Assembly (NCBI RefSeq): GCF_030915445.1
Contig: NZ_CP133264.1
Span: 2,294,001 to 2,358,000, forward strand
Source of the DNA: Clostridium sp. OS1-26
Lineage (GTDB): Bacteria; Bacillota; Clostridia; Clostridiales; Clostridiaceae
Length of the DNA: 64,000 nt
Direction of reading: 5' to 3'
The position numbers and the translations under genes were made by a program. A model generated the notes under the pieces. That model ran no database searches. It was not told the origin of the DNA and saw only the letters and a program-made list of their open reading frames with translations. Shown one piece after another: positions 9,277-17,432 of this stretch. Every line of letters begins with the position of its first letter. The stretch's first letter is position 1.

Positions 9277-10455
9277 ATGAGAGAAGTAGTTATAGCAAGT
9301 GCTGTTAGAACAGCTGTAGGATCTTTCGGTGGAAGCTTAAAGGATGTTCCTGCCGTTGATTTAGGAGCTATTGTAATTAAAGAAGCATTAAATAGAGCTG
9401 GTGTAAAACCTGAGTTAGTAGACGAAGTAATTATGGGCAATGTTCTTCAAGCAGGAATTGGCCAAAATCCAGCAAGACAATCAGCTGTTAAAGCTGGAGT
9501 TCCAGTTGAGGTATCATCCTTTACTTTAAATAAAGTTTGTGGATCTGGATTAAGGGCAGTTAGTTTAGCATTTCAGATGATTTTATCTGGATATAACGAT
9601 ATTGTAGTTGCTGGCGGAATGGAAAACATGTCAAGAGCTCCTTATCTTTTAAACAATGCAAGATGGGGTCAAAGAATGAATGATGGAAAGCTAGTAGATG
9701 AAATGGTATTTGACGGCCTTACAGATGCTTTCAATGGATATCATATGGGAATTACAGCGGAAAACATAGCAGAACAATGGGGAATAACTAGAGAAATGCA
9801 GGATGAATTTGCCCTTAAATCCCAGTTAAAAGCAGAAAATGCTATTAAGGAAGGAAAATTTAAGGATGAGATAGTACCAGTTGCAATACCTCAAAGAAAA
9901 GGAGAGCCAAAGATATTTGATACTGATGAATTTCCGAGGTTTGGAGCTACTATTGAAGGATTAGCAAAATTGAAACCAGCATTTAAGAAAGATGGAACAG
10001 TAACTGCCGGAAATGCTTCAGGAATAAATGACGGAGCTGCAGCTTTAGTTATAATGAGTGGAGAAAAAGCTGAGGAATTGGGAATAAAACCATTAGCTAA
10101 AATTGTGTCCTTTGGTTCTAAGGGATTAGATCCTTCAATTATGGGATATGGTCCAGTTCCATCAACTAGAGAAGCTTTAGAAAGGGCAAACTTAACTGTA
10201 AAAGACTTAGATTTAATAGAAGCAAATGAGGCTTTTGCGGCACAAAGTTTATCTGTAGCTAAAGATTTAGAATTTAACATGGATATCGTGAACGTAAATG
10301 GTGGAGCTATAGCTCTTGGACATCCAGTTGGAGCTTCAGGTGCTAGAATTCTAGTTACACTAATTCATGAGATGATTAAAAGAGATGCTAAAAAAGGTCT
10401 TGCAACCTTATGTATAGGTGGGGGACAAGGAACAGCAGCTATTATAGAAAGATAG
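9277..10455 (+). CDS. thl: Acetyl-CoA C-acetyltransferase (thiolase)
   Basis: This enzyme condenses two acetyl-CoA to acetoacetyl-CoA, or cleaves it in the oxidative direction. At 392 residues it has the standard length. The acyl-accepting cysteine is in [19 protein letters not shown] and [16 protein letters not shown] carry the catalytic histidines, and CIGGGQGTA carries the second cysteine. RBS TTGGAGGG precedes ATG 9277. It is third in the crt-hbd-thl series. The end is followed by a 221-base gap with hairpin potential, so maoC may belong to a different transcript. Confidence 0.95.
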   Translation: MREVVIASAVRTAVGSFGGSLKDVPAVDLGAIVIKEALNRAGVKPELVDEVIMGNVLQAGIGQNPARQSAVKAGVPVEVSSFTLNKVCGSGLRAVSLAFQMILSGYNDIVVAGGMENMSRAPYLLNNARWGQRMNDGKLVDEMVFDGLTDAFNGYHMGITAENIAEQWGITREMQDEFALKSQLKAENAIKEGKFKDEIVPVAIPQRKGEPKIFDTDEFPRFGATIEGLAKLKPAFKKDGTVTAGNASGINDGAAALVIMSGEKAEELGIKPLAKIVSFGSKGLDPSIMGYGPVPSTREALERANLTVKDLDLIEANEAFAAQSLSVAKDLEFNMDIVNVNGGAIALGHPVGASGARILVTLIHEMIKRDAKKGLATLCIGGGQGTAAIIER

Positions 10456-10676
10456 TTAATAACTATTATAAAGTTAGAATGTAAAGAGCGTCTAAGGCTG
10501 TGGACCATTTTGGCTGTGGACCTTAAGCTCTTAACAGAATATATATCATAGTAGAAGTTGGACAAGTATATGATTTGACTAACTGTTATTCTAAAATATA
10601 CAGCCATCTTGAATAATTAAACAAAGGTATACGTTATCTTTCTTCTACTATGTATTAAAACTTAGGAGGTAAAATC
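10456..10676 (+). other. Structured gap between thl and maoC
   Basis: GGCTGTGGACC is nearly repeated (around 10494 and 10512) inside an imperfect hairpin closed by GAGC/GCTC (about 10486-10530). CATAGTAGAAG (10547-10557) is inverted as CTTCTACTATG (10642-10652), bracketing 84 bases before the maoC RBS. I do not recognise a known riboswitch. It could be a terminator followed by a leader. Confidence 0.4.
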
Positions 10677-11105
10677 ATGCAAGGTTTAACAATTGATCAA
10701 ATAAAAGTTGGAGATAAGGTTTCTGTTGAAAAGACTATATCCGAAACAGATGTATATTTATTTGCGGGAATTACTGGAGACTTAAATCCAGCACACGTAA
10801 ATCAAGCTGCATCAGAAAAAACAATGTTTAAGAGCAGAATTGCACATGGAATATTAGTTTCTGGTTTTATTTCAGCTTGTCTTGGTATGCACCTTCCTGG
10901 ACCAGGAACAATTTATATGGGACAACAACTTAAGTTTACTGCACCAGTTTATATTGGAGATACAATTAAAGCAGAAGTAGAAGTTATAGAAATGAATATA
11001 GAGAAAAATAGAGTTAAACTAAGAACTGTTTGTACTAATCAAAATGGAAAAGTTGTTGTAGATGGAGAAGCATTAGTTATGCCTCCTAAAAAAGTTTCTG
11101 AATAG
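10677..11105 (+). CDS. MaoC-family (R)-specific enoyl-CoA hydratase
   Basis: This is a 142-residue single hot-dog domain protein. The hydratase-2 motif is present: FAGITGDLNPAHV supplies the catalytic aspartate and histidine, followed by SRIAHGILVSGF. PhaJ-type members hydrate crotonyl-CoA to (R)-3-hydroxybutyryl-CoA, the opposite enantiomer to Crt/Hbd. Its place between thl and bcd suggests a second entry or exit point for 3-hydroxybutyrate stereoisomers (inference). An SDR reductase that could work with it lies at 29965, but not in the same operon. RBS TTAGGAGGT precedes ATG 10677. Whether it is (R)-specific cannot be proved from sequence alone. Confidence 0.85.
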   Translation: MQGLTIDQIKVGDKVSVEKTISETDVYLFAGITGDLNPAHVNQAASEKTMFKSRIAHGILVSGFISACLGMHLPGPGTIYMGQQLKFTAPVYIGDTIKAEVEVIEMNIEKNRVKLRTVCTNQNGKVVVDGEALVMPPKKVSE

Positions 11106-11140
11106 CTATTCTTAAATAAAATTTAAATAGATTAGTTAAT

Positions 11141-11214
11141 TATATTTTACCTATATAAGATTGAACCCTTCCAAATAGACATCGCTAAAGTCAATCTGAT
11201 ATAGGTAAAATATA
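11141..11214. repeat. 24-bp inverted repeat (long hairpin) upstream of bcd
   Basis: The arm 11141-11164 (TATATTTTACCTATAT then AAGATTGA) is the reverse complement of 11191-11214 with a single mismatch. A 26-base loop lies between them. No T-run follows, so it is not a standard terminator. It may be a small MITE-like insertion or a regulatory hairpin. Confidence 0.7.
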
Positions 11215-11243
11215 AAATAAAGCAAAATTAATATATAAAAATC

Positions 11244-11261
11244 GTTTGATTATTAACAAAC
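11244..11261. promoter_or_regulatory. Possible Rex-like operator before bcd
   Basis: GTTTGATTATTAACAAAC has a perfect TTAACAA half-site and a poor second half against the Rex consensus TTGTTAA-N4-TTAACAA. Rex represses bcd-etf operons in other clostridia. The match here is weak and only suggestive. Confidence 0.25.
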
Positions 11262-11300
11262 AATTAAATATCTATCTAAAAATCAAGAGGAGGACCAATT

Positions 11301-12440
11301 ATGGATTTTACATTGTCAAAGGAACAACAATTAGTGCAACAAATGGTAAGAGAGTTTGCTGAGAATGAAGTTAAGCCGTTAGCAGCAGAAATTGATGAAA
11401 CTGAAAGGTTCCCTATGGAAACAGTGAAAAAGATGGCTAAATACGGAATGATGGGTATACCATTTTCTAGAGAATATGGCGGAGCCGGTGGAGACACTCT
11501 TTCATATATATTAGCAGTTGAAGAGTTATCAAAGATTTGTGGTACTACTGGAGTTATTCTTTCAGCTCACACTTCACTATGTGCTTCAGTAATTGATAAA
11601 TATGGTACTGAAGAGCATAAGCAAAAATACTTAATACCTCTTGCAAAGGGTGAAAAGTTAGGAGCCTTTGGTTTAACGGAGCCAAACGCAGGAACAGATG
11701 CTTCAGGGCAGCAAACTACAGCAGTACTTGATGGAGATAACTATATAATCAATGGCCAAAAAATATTCATAACAAACGGTGGAGCAGCTGATATTTTCAT
11801 AGTATTTGCTATGACAGACAGAAGTAAGGGCACAAAGGGAATTTCAGCATTTATAGTTGAGAAAGGGTTTAAAGGTTTCTCAATAGGTAAATTAGAAGAA
11901 AAGATGGGAATTAGAGCATCTTCAACTACTGAGCTTATATTTGAAGACTGTATAGTACCAAAGGAAAACTTATTAAGCAAGGAAGGAAAAGGCTTTGGTG
12001 TTGCTATGGGCACTCTTGATGGAGGAAGAATTGGTATAGCAGCTCAAGCGTTAGGAATAGCAGAAGGTGCCTTCAATGAAGCGGTAGCTTATATGAAAGA
12101 AAGAAAACAGTTCGGCAGATCCTTAGATAAATTCCAAGGACTATCTTGGATAGTGGCTGAATTGGATACAAAGATCGAAGCAGCAAAACACTTAGTATAC
12201 AAAGCAGCATGTAAGAAAGATGCTGGACTTCCGTATTCTGTAGATGCAGCAAGAGCTAAATTATTTGCAGCAGATATTGCTATGGAAGTAACAACTAAGG
12301 CTGTCCAGTTATTTGGTGGATATGGATATACAAAAGAATATCCAGTTGAAAGAATGATGAGAGATGCTAAGATAACTGAAATCTACGAAGGAACTTCACA
12401 GGTTCAGAAAATGGTTATCTCAGGAAGCATATTTAGATAA
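11301..12440 (+). CDS. bcd: Butyryl-CoA dehydrogenase (short-chain acyl-CoA dehydrogenase)
   Basis: This flavoenzyme reduces crotonyl-CoA to butyryl-CoA. With the adjacent EtfBA it forms the electron-bifurcating complex that also reduces ferredoxin from NADH. It is 379 residues long. AFGLTEPNAGTDASGQ and IFITNGG are FAD/substrate-binding signatures. The catalytic base is E363 in EIYEGTSQVQKMVIS. VQLFGGYGYTKEYPVERMMRD is near the standard C-terminal signature. RBS AGAGGAGG precedes ATG 11301. It is followed by etfB and etfA at 24 and 12 bases, clearly one operon ending at the terminator at 14272. Confidence 0.95.
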   Translation: MDFTLSKEQQLVQQMVREFAENEVKPLAAEIDETERFPMETVKKMAKYGMMGIPFSREYGGAGGDTLSYILAVEELSKICGTTGVILSAHTSLCASVIDKYGTEEHKQKYLIPLAKGEKLGAFGLTEPNAGTDASGQQTTAVLDGDNYIINGQKIFITNGGAADIFIVFAMTDRSKGTKGISAFIVEKGFKGFSIGKLEEKMGIRASSTTELIFEDCIVPKENLLSKEGKGFGVAMGTLDGGRIGIAAQALGIAEGAFNEAVAYMKERKQFGRSLDKFQGLSWIVAELDTKIEAAKHLVYKAACKKDAGLPYSVDAARAKLFAADIAMEVTTKAVQLFGGYGYTKEYPVERMMRDAKITEIYEGTSQVQKMVISGSIFR

Positions 12441-12464
12441 GAATAGACAAGGAGGACAACATTA

Positions 12465-13244
12465 ATGAATATAGTAGTTTGTTTAAAACAAGTTCCAGAT
12501 ACAACAGAAGTTAAAATAGATCCAAAGACAGGAACCCTTATAAGAGAAGGAGTTCCATCAATAATAAACCCAGATGATAAAAATGCTTTAGAAGAAGCAC
12601 TTGTATTAAAAGAAAAGGTAGGAGCCAAAGTTACTATAATAAGTATGGGGCCACCACAGGCAGAAGCAGCTTTAAGAGAAGCAATAGCTATGGGAGCAGA
12701 TGAAGCGATACTTATATCAGACAGAGCCTTTGCAGGAGCAGATACATTGGCAACATCAAATGCACTAGCAGGAGCACTAAAAAAACTAGACTATGACATA
12801 GTATTTGCAGGAAGACAGGCTATAGATGGAGATACAGCACAGGTTGGTCCAGAAATAGCTGAGCATTTAAACATCCCGCAAATCACTTATGTAGAAAAAG
12901 TAGAGGTTGAGGGAGATTCCTTAAAAGTACAAAGAGCATGGGAAGATGGGTACGAAGTAATAAAGGTTAAAACTCCAGTGCTTTTAACAGCTATAAAAGA
13001 ATTAAATGAACCAAGATATATGCATATGGCAAATATATTTGATGCATACAAGAAAGAAATAAAAGTATGGAGTGCAGCTGATATAGATGTAGACAGATCT
13101 CTTCTTGGATTAGCTGGATCACCAACAAAGGTTAAGAAGTCAATGACTAAGGAAGCAAAGGGACAAGGTGAATTAGTGAACCTACCAGCAAAAGAAGCAG
13201 CAGCATATGCAGTTTCAAAATTAAAAGAAAAACACTATATCTAG
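12465..13244 (+). CDS. etfB: Electron transfer flavoprotein, beta subunit
   Basis: This is the 259-residue ETF small subunit, NIVVCLKQVPDTTEVKIDP at the start. It contains the family segment DIVFAGRQAIDGDTAQVGPEIAEHL. Next to bcd in clostridia, EtfB binds the bifurcating FAD that takes electrons from NADH. RBS AAGGAGGAC precedes ATG 12465. It sits between bcd and etfA. Confidence 0.95.
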   Translation: MNIVVCLKQVPDTTEVKIDPKTGTLIREGVPSIINPDDKNALEEALVLKEKVGAKVTIISMGPPQAEAALREAIAMGADEAILISDRAFAGADTLATSNALAGALKKLDYDIVFAGRQAIDGDTAQVGPEIAEHLNIPQITYVEKVEVEGDSLKVQRAWEDGYEVIKVKTPVLLTAIKELNEPRYMHMANIFDAYKKEIKVWSAADIDVDRSLLGLAGSPTKVKKSMTKEAKGQGELVNLPAKEAAAYAVSKLKEKHYI

Positions 13245-13256
13245 GAGGTAGTTACA

Positions 13257-14258
13257 ATGAATATAGCAGATTATAAAGGCGTATGGGTATTTGCTGAGCA
13301 AAGAGAAGGAAAGCTTCAAAAGGTATCCTTAGAGTTATTAGGAAAAGGTAGAGAATTAGCAAATAAGTTAGGAGTTGAACTAACAGCTCTTTTACTTGGA
13401 AGTGATATAGATGATATAGCAAAAGAGTTAGTAGCATATGGAGCAGACAAGGTAATATATGCAGACAGCCCGCTTTTAAAGCACTTTACTACAGATGGAT
13501 ACACAAAAATTATATGTGATTTAGCAAAGGATATAAAACCAGAAGCAATATTAGTTGGTGCTACCTTCATGGGAAGAGATTTAGCTCCAAGAGTGGCAGC
13601 AAGACTTGCTACAGGACTAACAGCAGACTGTACATCTCTTGATATAGATCCAGAAAACAAAAACTTACTTATGACAAGACCTGCCTTTGGTGGAAACCTA
13701 ATGGCTACAATAGTTTGTGGAGACCACAGACCACAGATGTCTACAGTAAGACCTGGGGTATTTGAAAAGTTAGCTAAGGATACATCAAGAACTGGAGAAA
13801 TCCAAAAGGTAGCTGCAGGATTAACTGAAGCAGACATAAGAACTGAAATGTTAGAAGTAGTTAAAGCTTGTAAGGATTGCATGGATATTGGAGAAGCTAA
13901 GATAATAGTTGCTGGTGGAAGAGGAATAGGAAATAAAGAAGGCTTTGAAGTACTAAAAGACCTTGCTGATGCTTTAGGTGGAATAGTAGCTGGATCAAGA
14001 GCGGCTATAGACAACGGATGGTTAGATAAAGCATATCAAGTTGGACAAACAGGTAAGACAGTTAGACCAAATCTTTATATAGCTTGTGGTATATCAGGAG
14101 CAATACAGCATTTAGCTGGAATGCAGGATAGTGATTACATTATAGCTATAAATAAAGATGCAGATGCTTCTATAATGAAGGTAGCTGATCTTGCATTAGT
14201 TGGAGATTATAAGAAGGTTATTCCTGAACTTGTAGCTCAAATTAAAGAAATGAATTAA
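13257..14258 (+). CDS. etfA: Electron transfer flavoprotein, alpha subunit
   Basis: This is the 333-residue ETF large subunit. The C-terminal FAD domain shows GSRAAIDNGW, then GQTGKTVRPNLYIACGISGA and IAINKDADASI. There is no N-terminal ferredoxin domain, unlike some clostridial EtfA proteins. RBS TAGGAGGT precedes ATG 13257, 12 bases after etfB. It transfers electrons to Bcd and, in the bifurcating complex, to ferredoxin. A terminator follows directly. The long open frame on the opposite strand (13316-14014) is a shadow of this gene. Confidence 0.95.
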   Translation: MNIADYKGVWVFAEQREGKLQKVSLELLGKGRELANKLGVELTALLLGSDIDDIAKELVAYGADKVIYADSPLLKHFTTDGYTKIICDLAKDIKPEAILVGATFMGRDLAPRVAARLATGLTADCTSLDIDPENKNLLMTRPAFGGNLMATIVCGDHRPQMSTVRPGVFEKLAKDTSRTGEIQKVAAGLTEADIRTEMLEVVKACKDCMDIGEAKIIVAGGRGIGNKEGFEVLKDLADALGGIVAGSRAAIDNGWLDKAYQVGQTGKTVRPNLYIACGISGAIQHLAGMQDSDYIIAINKDADASIMKVADLALVGDYKKVIPELVAQIKEMN

Positions 14259-14271
14259 TTAAAAAAGTTAT

Positions 14272-14310
14272 AAAATCTCTTTGTAGAATAAATGCAGAGA
14301 GATTTTTGCT
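14272..14310 (+). terminator. Rho-independent terminator after bcd-etfBA
   Basis: AAAATCTCT (14272-14280) pairs with the AGAGATTTT half at 14298-14306 and is followed by a short T-run. Confidence 0.75.
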
Positions 14311-14322
14311 ATTTTAGCTTTC

Positions 14323-14351
14323 TTTAGATATTGCAAAAAATATAGTATAAT
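14323..14351 (+). promoter_or_regulatory. Likely sigma-A promoter of the first sigma-54 activator gene
   Basis: TTTAGA (14323-14328), a 17-base spacer and a perfect TATAAT (14346-14351) lie 21 bases before the start of the activator gene. Confidence 0.5.
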
Positions 14352-14372
14352 TATGTAAAAGAGGTGGTAACT

Positions 14373-15761
14373 ATGGAATGTAAAGGTAGATATGTTAAAA
14401 ACATATCTATAGTAGAAAATTTATTAAACAATGAATGCTCTGAGAATCATTTTCAGGGATTGTTAGCTATAGATATAAGAGGAGAGGTGTTCTTTTGCAA
14501 CTCATTCTTTTTAAATATATTTGGACTTTCAGAAGAGCAAATTATTGGCAAGAAGATCAATGATGTAATTCCAAACTGCAGACTTTACGATACTATAGTT
14601 CAAGACTCCTCTCAATGGGGGGAGATATTAAGGTTAAATAATAAAGAGTTTGTTATAGGCAGATATCCTTTAAAGGAACATGGTAAAACCATTGGAGCAG
14701 TTTTGAAAACTCTATTTCCTAATATGATTATAGCAAAAGAAGTTAGTAAAAAAATAGCTGGTATAAATTACTGTAACAGTAATAGTACTCAATTGCATAC
14801 TTGTATGGATATAATCGGAGAGTCAAGCGAAATGCTATTTACTAAAAAACTTGCAAGGAGAGCTGCAAGGTCTACTTCAAATCTTTTGATTACAGGGGAA
14901 AGCGGTACTGGTAAGAGTCTAATTGCAGAGGCTATACACAGTAGATCTATAAGAAGAGATGCGCCATTTGTAAAAATAAACTGTGCAGCTATTCCGGATG
15001 CTTTATTAGAATCAGAGCTTTTTGGTTATGAGGAAGGAGCTTTTACTGGAGCAAGAAGGTCAGGCAAAGCGGGTAAATTTGAATTAGCTAGAGGTGGAAC
15101 TATATTCTTAGATGAAATTGGTGATATGCCGTTGTATATGCAGGCAAAGTTACTACAGGCAATTCAAGATAAACAAATCGAAAGAATAGGCGGAACAAAG
15201 ATCATTTCTGTAGATATTAGAATTATTTCCGCCACTAATAAAAGTCTAGAGAACTTAGTTAAGGAAAATAAATTTAGAGAAGATTTATATTATAGACTTA
15301 AAGTATTAGAAATAAGAATGCCAGCTCTAAGAGAAATAAAAGGGGATATACCTCTATATGTTAAGGCCCTCTTAGCGAAAATAAATAAAAAACTGAGTTC
15401 AGATGCAATAGGAATAACAAATAAGTCTATGGAACTATTAAAAAGTTATAATTGGCCGGGAAACGTAAGAGAATTGGAAAATTTTTTAGAACTAGCGATT
15501 AACTATAGTGATGAGGAGATTATAGATGTAACGAAGTTACCTGAAAAACCATGGGATAAAGAGGATAGTATGGTAGATAAGAAAAATGCAAATAAGATTT
15601 CGCTAAAAGACTATAATGAAATTATTGATAAAACAGAAACTGAGATTATAATTGAAGCTATAGAAAAATGTAATGGAAATAAATCAAAGACTGCTAAGAT
15701 GCTGAACATGCATAGATCTGTACTATATAAAAAACTAAAAAGATTGAATATAAATTTGTAG
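14373..15761 (+). CDS. Sigma-54-dependent transcriptional activator (PAS-AAA+-Fis)
   Basis: This is a 462-residue enhancer-binding protein. An N-terminal PAS-like sensor (about residues 25-115, GLLAIDIRGEVFFCNSFFLN) is followed by the AAA+ domain. Walker A is GESGTGKS and the sigma-54 contact loop is FTGARRSGKAGKF. Walker B is FLDEIGDMP. The C-terminal Fis-type helix-turn-helix is NKSKTAKMLNMHRSVLYKKL. ATG 14373 is chosen over GTG 14364 because GAGGTGG precedes it. It is transcribed toward a sigma-54 promoter at 15930 that drives a CoA-transferase operon, its probable target; the crt promoter at 7320 may be another. It is the only one of the three activators here whose frame is intact, and it lacks the A-run found at the same place in the other two. 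The ligand sensed is unknown. Confidence 0.9.
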   Translation: MECKGRYVKNISIVENLLNNECSENHFQGLLAIDIRGEVFFCNSFFLNIFGLSEEQIIGKKINDVIPNCRLYDTIVQDSSQWGEILRLNNKEFVIGRYPLKEHGKTIGAVLKTLFPNMIIAKEVSKKIAGINYCNSNSTQLHTCMDIIGESSEMLFTKKLARRAARSTSNLLITGESGTGKSLIAEAIHSRSIRRDAPFVKINCAAIPDALLESELFGYEEGAFTGARRSGKAGKFELARGGTIFLDEIGDMPLYMQAKLLQAIQDKQIERIGGTKIISVDIRIISATNKSLENLVKENKFREDLYYRLKVLEIRMPALREIKGDIPLYVKALLAKINKKLSSDAIGITNKSMELLKSYNWPGNVRELENFLELAINYSDEEIIDVTKLPEKPWDKEDSMVDKKNANKISLKDYNEIIDKTETEIIIEAIEKCNGNKSKTAKMLNMHRSVLYKKLKRLNINL

Positions 15762-15774
15762 CTATTGTCCCTAA

Positions 15775-15820
15775 TGTCCCCAAAGTGTACATTGTTATGT
15801 ACATTTTGGGGACATTTTTA
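15775..15820 (+). terminator. Rho-independent terminator after the activator gene
   Basis: TGTCCCCAAAGTGTACA (15775-15791) pairs almost perfectly with TGTACATTTTGGGGACA, ending at 15814, and is followed by TTTTTAT. It is a strong, G/C-clamped hairpin. Confidence 0.9.
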
Positions 15821-15929
15821 TCGTCAATAAGAATAAATAACTATTATTAAAAATTCTTAACCAAGTAAAAATTGATCAAAGTTGAGCTTGCAGGGCTTGT
15901 AAGCTGCGCTGCATGTACTATGAAGATTA

Positions 15930-15945
15930 TGGCATGTTAATTGCT
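15930..15945 (+). promoter_or_regulatory. Sigma-54 (-24/-12) promoter of the CoA-transferase operon
   Basis: TGGCATGTTAATTGCT has GG (15931-15932) and GC (15943-15944) ten bases apart, with the full TTGCW box. It lies 41 bases before the GTG start. The short inverted repeat AGCTT-N11-AAGCT around 15886-15906 could be part of an activator site, but this is weak. Confidence 0.88.
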
Positions 15946-15985
15946 AAAGTTATAAGAGAAAATGTTTTCAAGAGGGGGTTTTAAA

Positions 15986-16735
15986 GTGAAATCAAAAATA
16001 ATGTCAATTGATGAAGCTCTAAGTATTGTCAAAGATGGTACAAGATTAATGATGGGAGGATTCCTTGATGTAGGATCACCATTAAAATGTATTGAAAAAT
16101 TAATTGAAATAGGTGTAAAGGATTTAACCTTAATTGCTGTTGCACCCGGATTAGATGGCTTTGGGAAAGCTATGTTATATAAAAATAAAATGGTAAAAGA
16201 GCTTATTTCAAGTCATGTAGGAACAACTTCAGAATCTACAAAAGAGTATCTAGAAGGTAATTTAATAGTAGAGGAATTCTATCCTATGGGTACATGGATG
16301 GAAAAAGTCCGCGCTGGAGCAGTGGGACTTCCGGGAGTGCTAGTGCCAGTTGGCGTTGGTATATTAGATGACCCAGAGTTGTTTCCTCTCCGAAAAGAAC
16401 CTAAGAAGGTTGTTAATGTAGACGGAGTAGATTGCTTTGTAGAACCTGCTCTTACAGCTGAAGTGTCAATAGTAAAAGCATGGAGGGCAGACGAGCTTGG
16501 AAATCTCCAGTACAGATATACTGGTTTAAATAATAATCCAGAGATTGCAATGGCAGGAAAATACACAATTGCTGAAGTTAATGAAATAGTTCCAGTTGGA
16601 ACGATACCAGCAGAATGTGTTGGAACTCCTGGAGTATTTGTAAATGCAGTAGTGCAAGGACATTCTTTAGAAGAACAGCAAGATGTTTATAGAAAAATGT
16701 GGCTTTCCAAAGGTAAATTAAGCAAGAATGAATAA
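15986..16735 (+). CDS. Acyl-CoA:acetate/3-ketoacid CoA-transferase, subunit A
   Basis: This is the alpha subunit (about 249 residues) of a family I CoA-transferase, the AtoD/ScoA/CtfA type. The N-terminal KDGTRLMMGGFLDVGSP is the CoA-binding region. The start is GTG 15986 because GAGGGGG lies just upstream and the family begins near KSKIMSIDEAL; an earlier ATG at 15962 lacks a ribosome-binding site. The beta subunit follows 16 bases after the stop. Together they move CoA between acetyl-CoA or butyryl-CoA and a free acid. As the first gene after a sigma-54 promoter it is probably switched on by an acid substrate (inference). Confidence 0.88.
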   Translation: MKSKIMSIDEALSIVKDGTRLMMGGFLDVGSPLKCIEKLIEIGVKDLTLIAVAPGLDGFGKAMLYKNKMVKELISSHVGTTSESTKEYLEGNLIVEEFYPMGTWMEKVRAGAVGLPGVLVPVGVGILDDPELFPLRKEPKKVVNVDGVDCFVEPALTAEVSIVKAWRADELGNLQYRYTGLNNNPEIAMAGKYTIAEVNEIVPVGTIPAECVGTPGVFVNAVVQGHSLEEQQDVYRKMWLSKGKLSKNE

Positions 16736-16751
16736 TAAAGGGGGAGTAATC

Positions 16752-17414
16752 ATGGATGTTAGAGAAATAATTGCAAGAAGAGCAGCACAAGAATTTAAAA
16801 ATGGAGAGGTTGTAAATTTAGGTTTTGGAATACCAACGCAAGCTGTTAACTATCTTCCAGATGGGGTAGAAATAATACTTCATTCAGAAAATGGTATTTT
16901 TGGTTTTGGACCTAAACCAAGTTATGACAATGCAGATTCTGATATGGCAAATGCAGGGTCAGAACCAATAACTCTACCAAAAGGCGCAGCAATAATGCCT
17001 CTAAATGTATCATTAGGTGCTATGAGGAAGGGATATGTAGATACAACGGTTTTAGGTGCACTAGAGGTAGATCAATATGGAAATGTAGCTAATTGGGCAA
17101 CCAAAAGAAATGATTTATGGTGGCCAGGTATCGGTGGAGCTATGGAATTAACCTATGGAACTAAAAAAATTGTAGCAGCTCTTGTTCATACTGATAAAAA
17201 AGGAAATTCAAAGATAGTAAAAAAATGCACATTGCCTTTAACAGGGAAGAATTGTGTAAAAACAATTATTACAGATAAGGCTGTATTTGATGTAGAGGAT
17301 AACAGGTTAATTTTAAGAGAAGTATTTCCAGGATTGACAGTAGATGATATAAAATCGATAACTGAAGCAGATTTTATTGTTTCTGAAAATTTGAAGGAAA
17401 TGAATTTGAAATAA
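16752..17414 (+). CDS. Acyl-CoA:acetate/3-ketoacid CoA-transferase, subunit B
   Basis: This is the 220-residue beta subunit, AtoA/ScoB type. The catalytic glutamate that forms the acyl-glutamyl and CoA-thioester intermediates is E46 in LHSENGIFGFG. NWATKRNDLWWPGIGGAMEL and FPGLTVDDIKSITEADF are further family segments. ATG 16752 is preferred over ATG 16728 because AAGGGGGAG precedes it and MDVREIIARRAAQE is the family start. It is co-transcribed with subunit A and the acyl-CoA dehydrogenase 18 bases downstream. Confidence 0.9.
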   Translation: MDVREIIARRAAQEFKNGEVVNLGFGIPTQAVNYLPDGVEIILHSENGIFGFGPKPSYDNADSDMANAGSEPITLPKGAAIMPLNVSLGAMRKGYVDTTVLGALEVDQYGNVANWATKRNDLWWPGIGGAMELTYGTKKIVAALVHTDKKGNSKIVKKCTLPLTGKNCVKTIITDKAVFDVEDNRLILREVFPGLTVDDIKSITEADFIVSENLKEMNLK

Positions 17415-17432
17415 GAATTAGGATGTGGTGTT

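Noticed and set aside
10456..10676. Riboswitch upstream of maoC
   Set aside because: Inverted repeats are present but no conserved core of a known riboswitch class was recognised.
13316..14014. 232-codon open frame on the minus strand
   Set aside because: It lies wholly inside etfA, has no ribosome-binding site and reads as a low-complexity Ser/Pro/Ala shadow.
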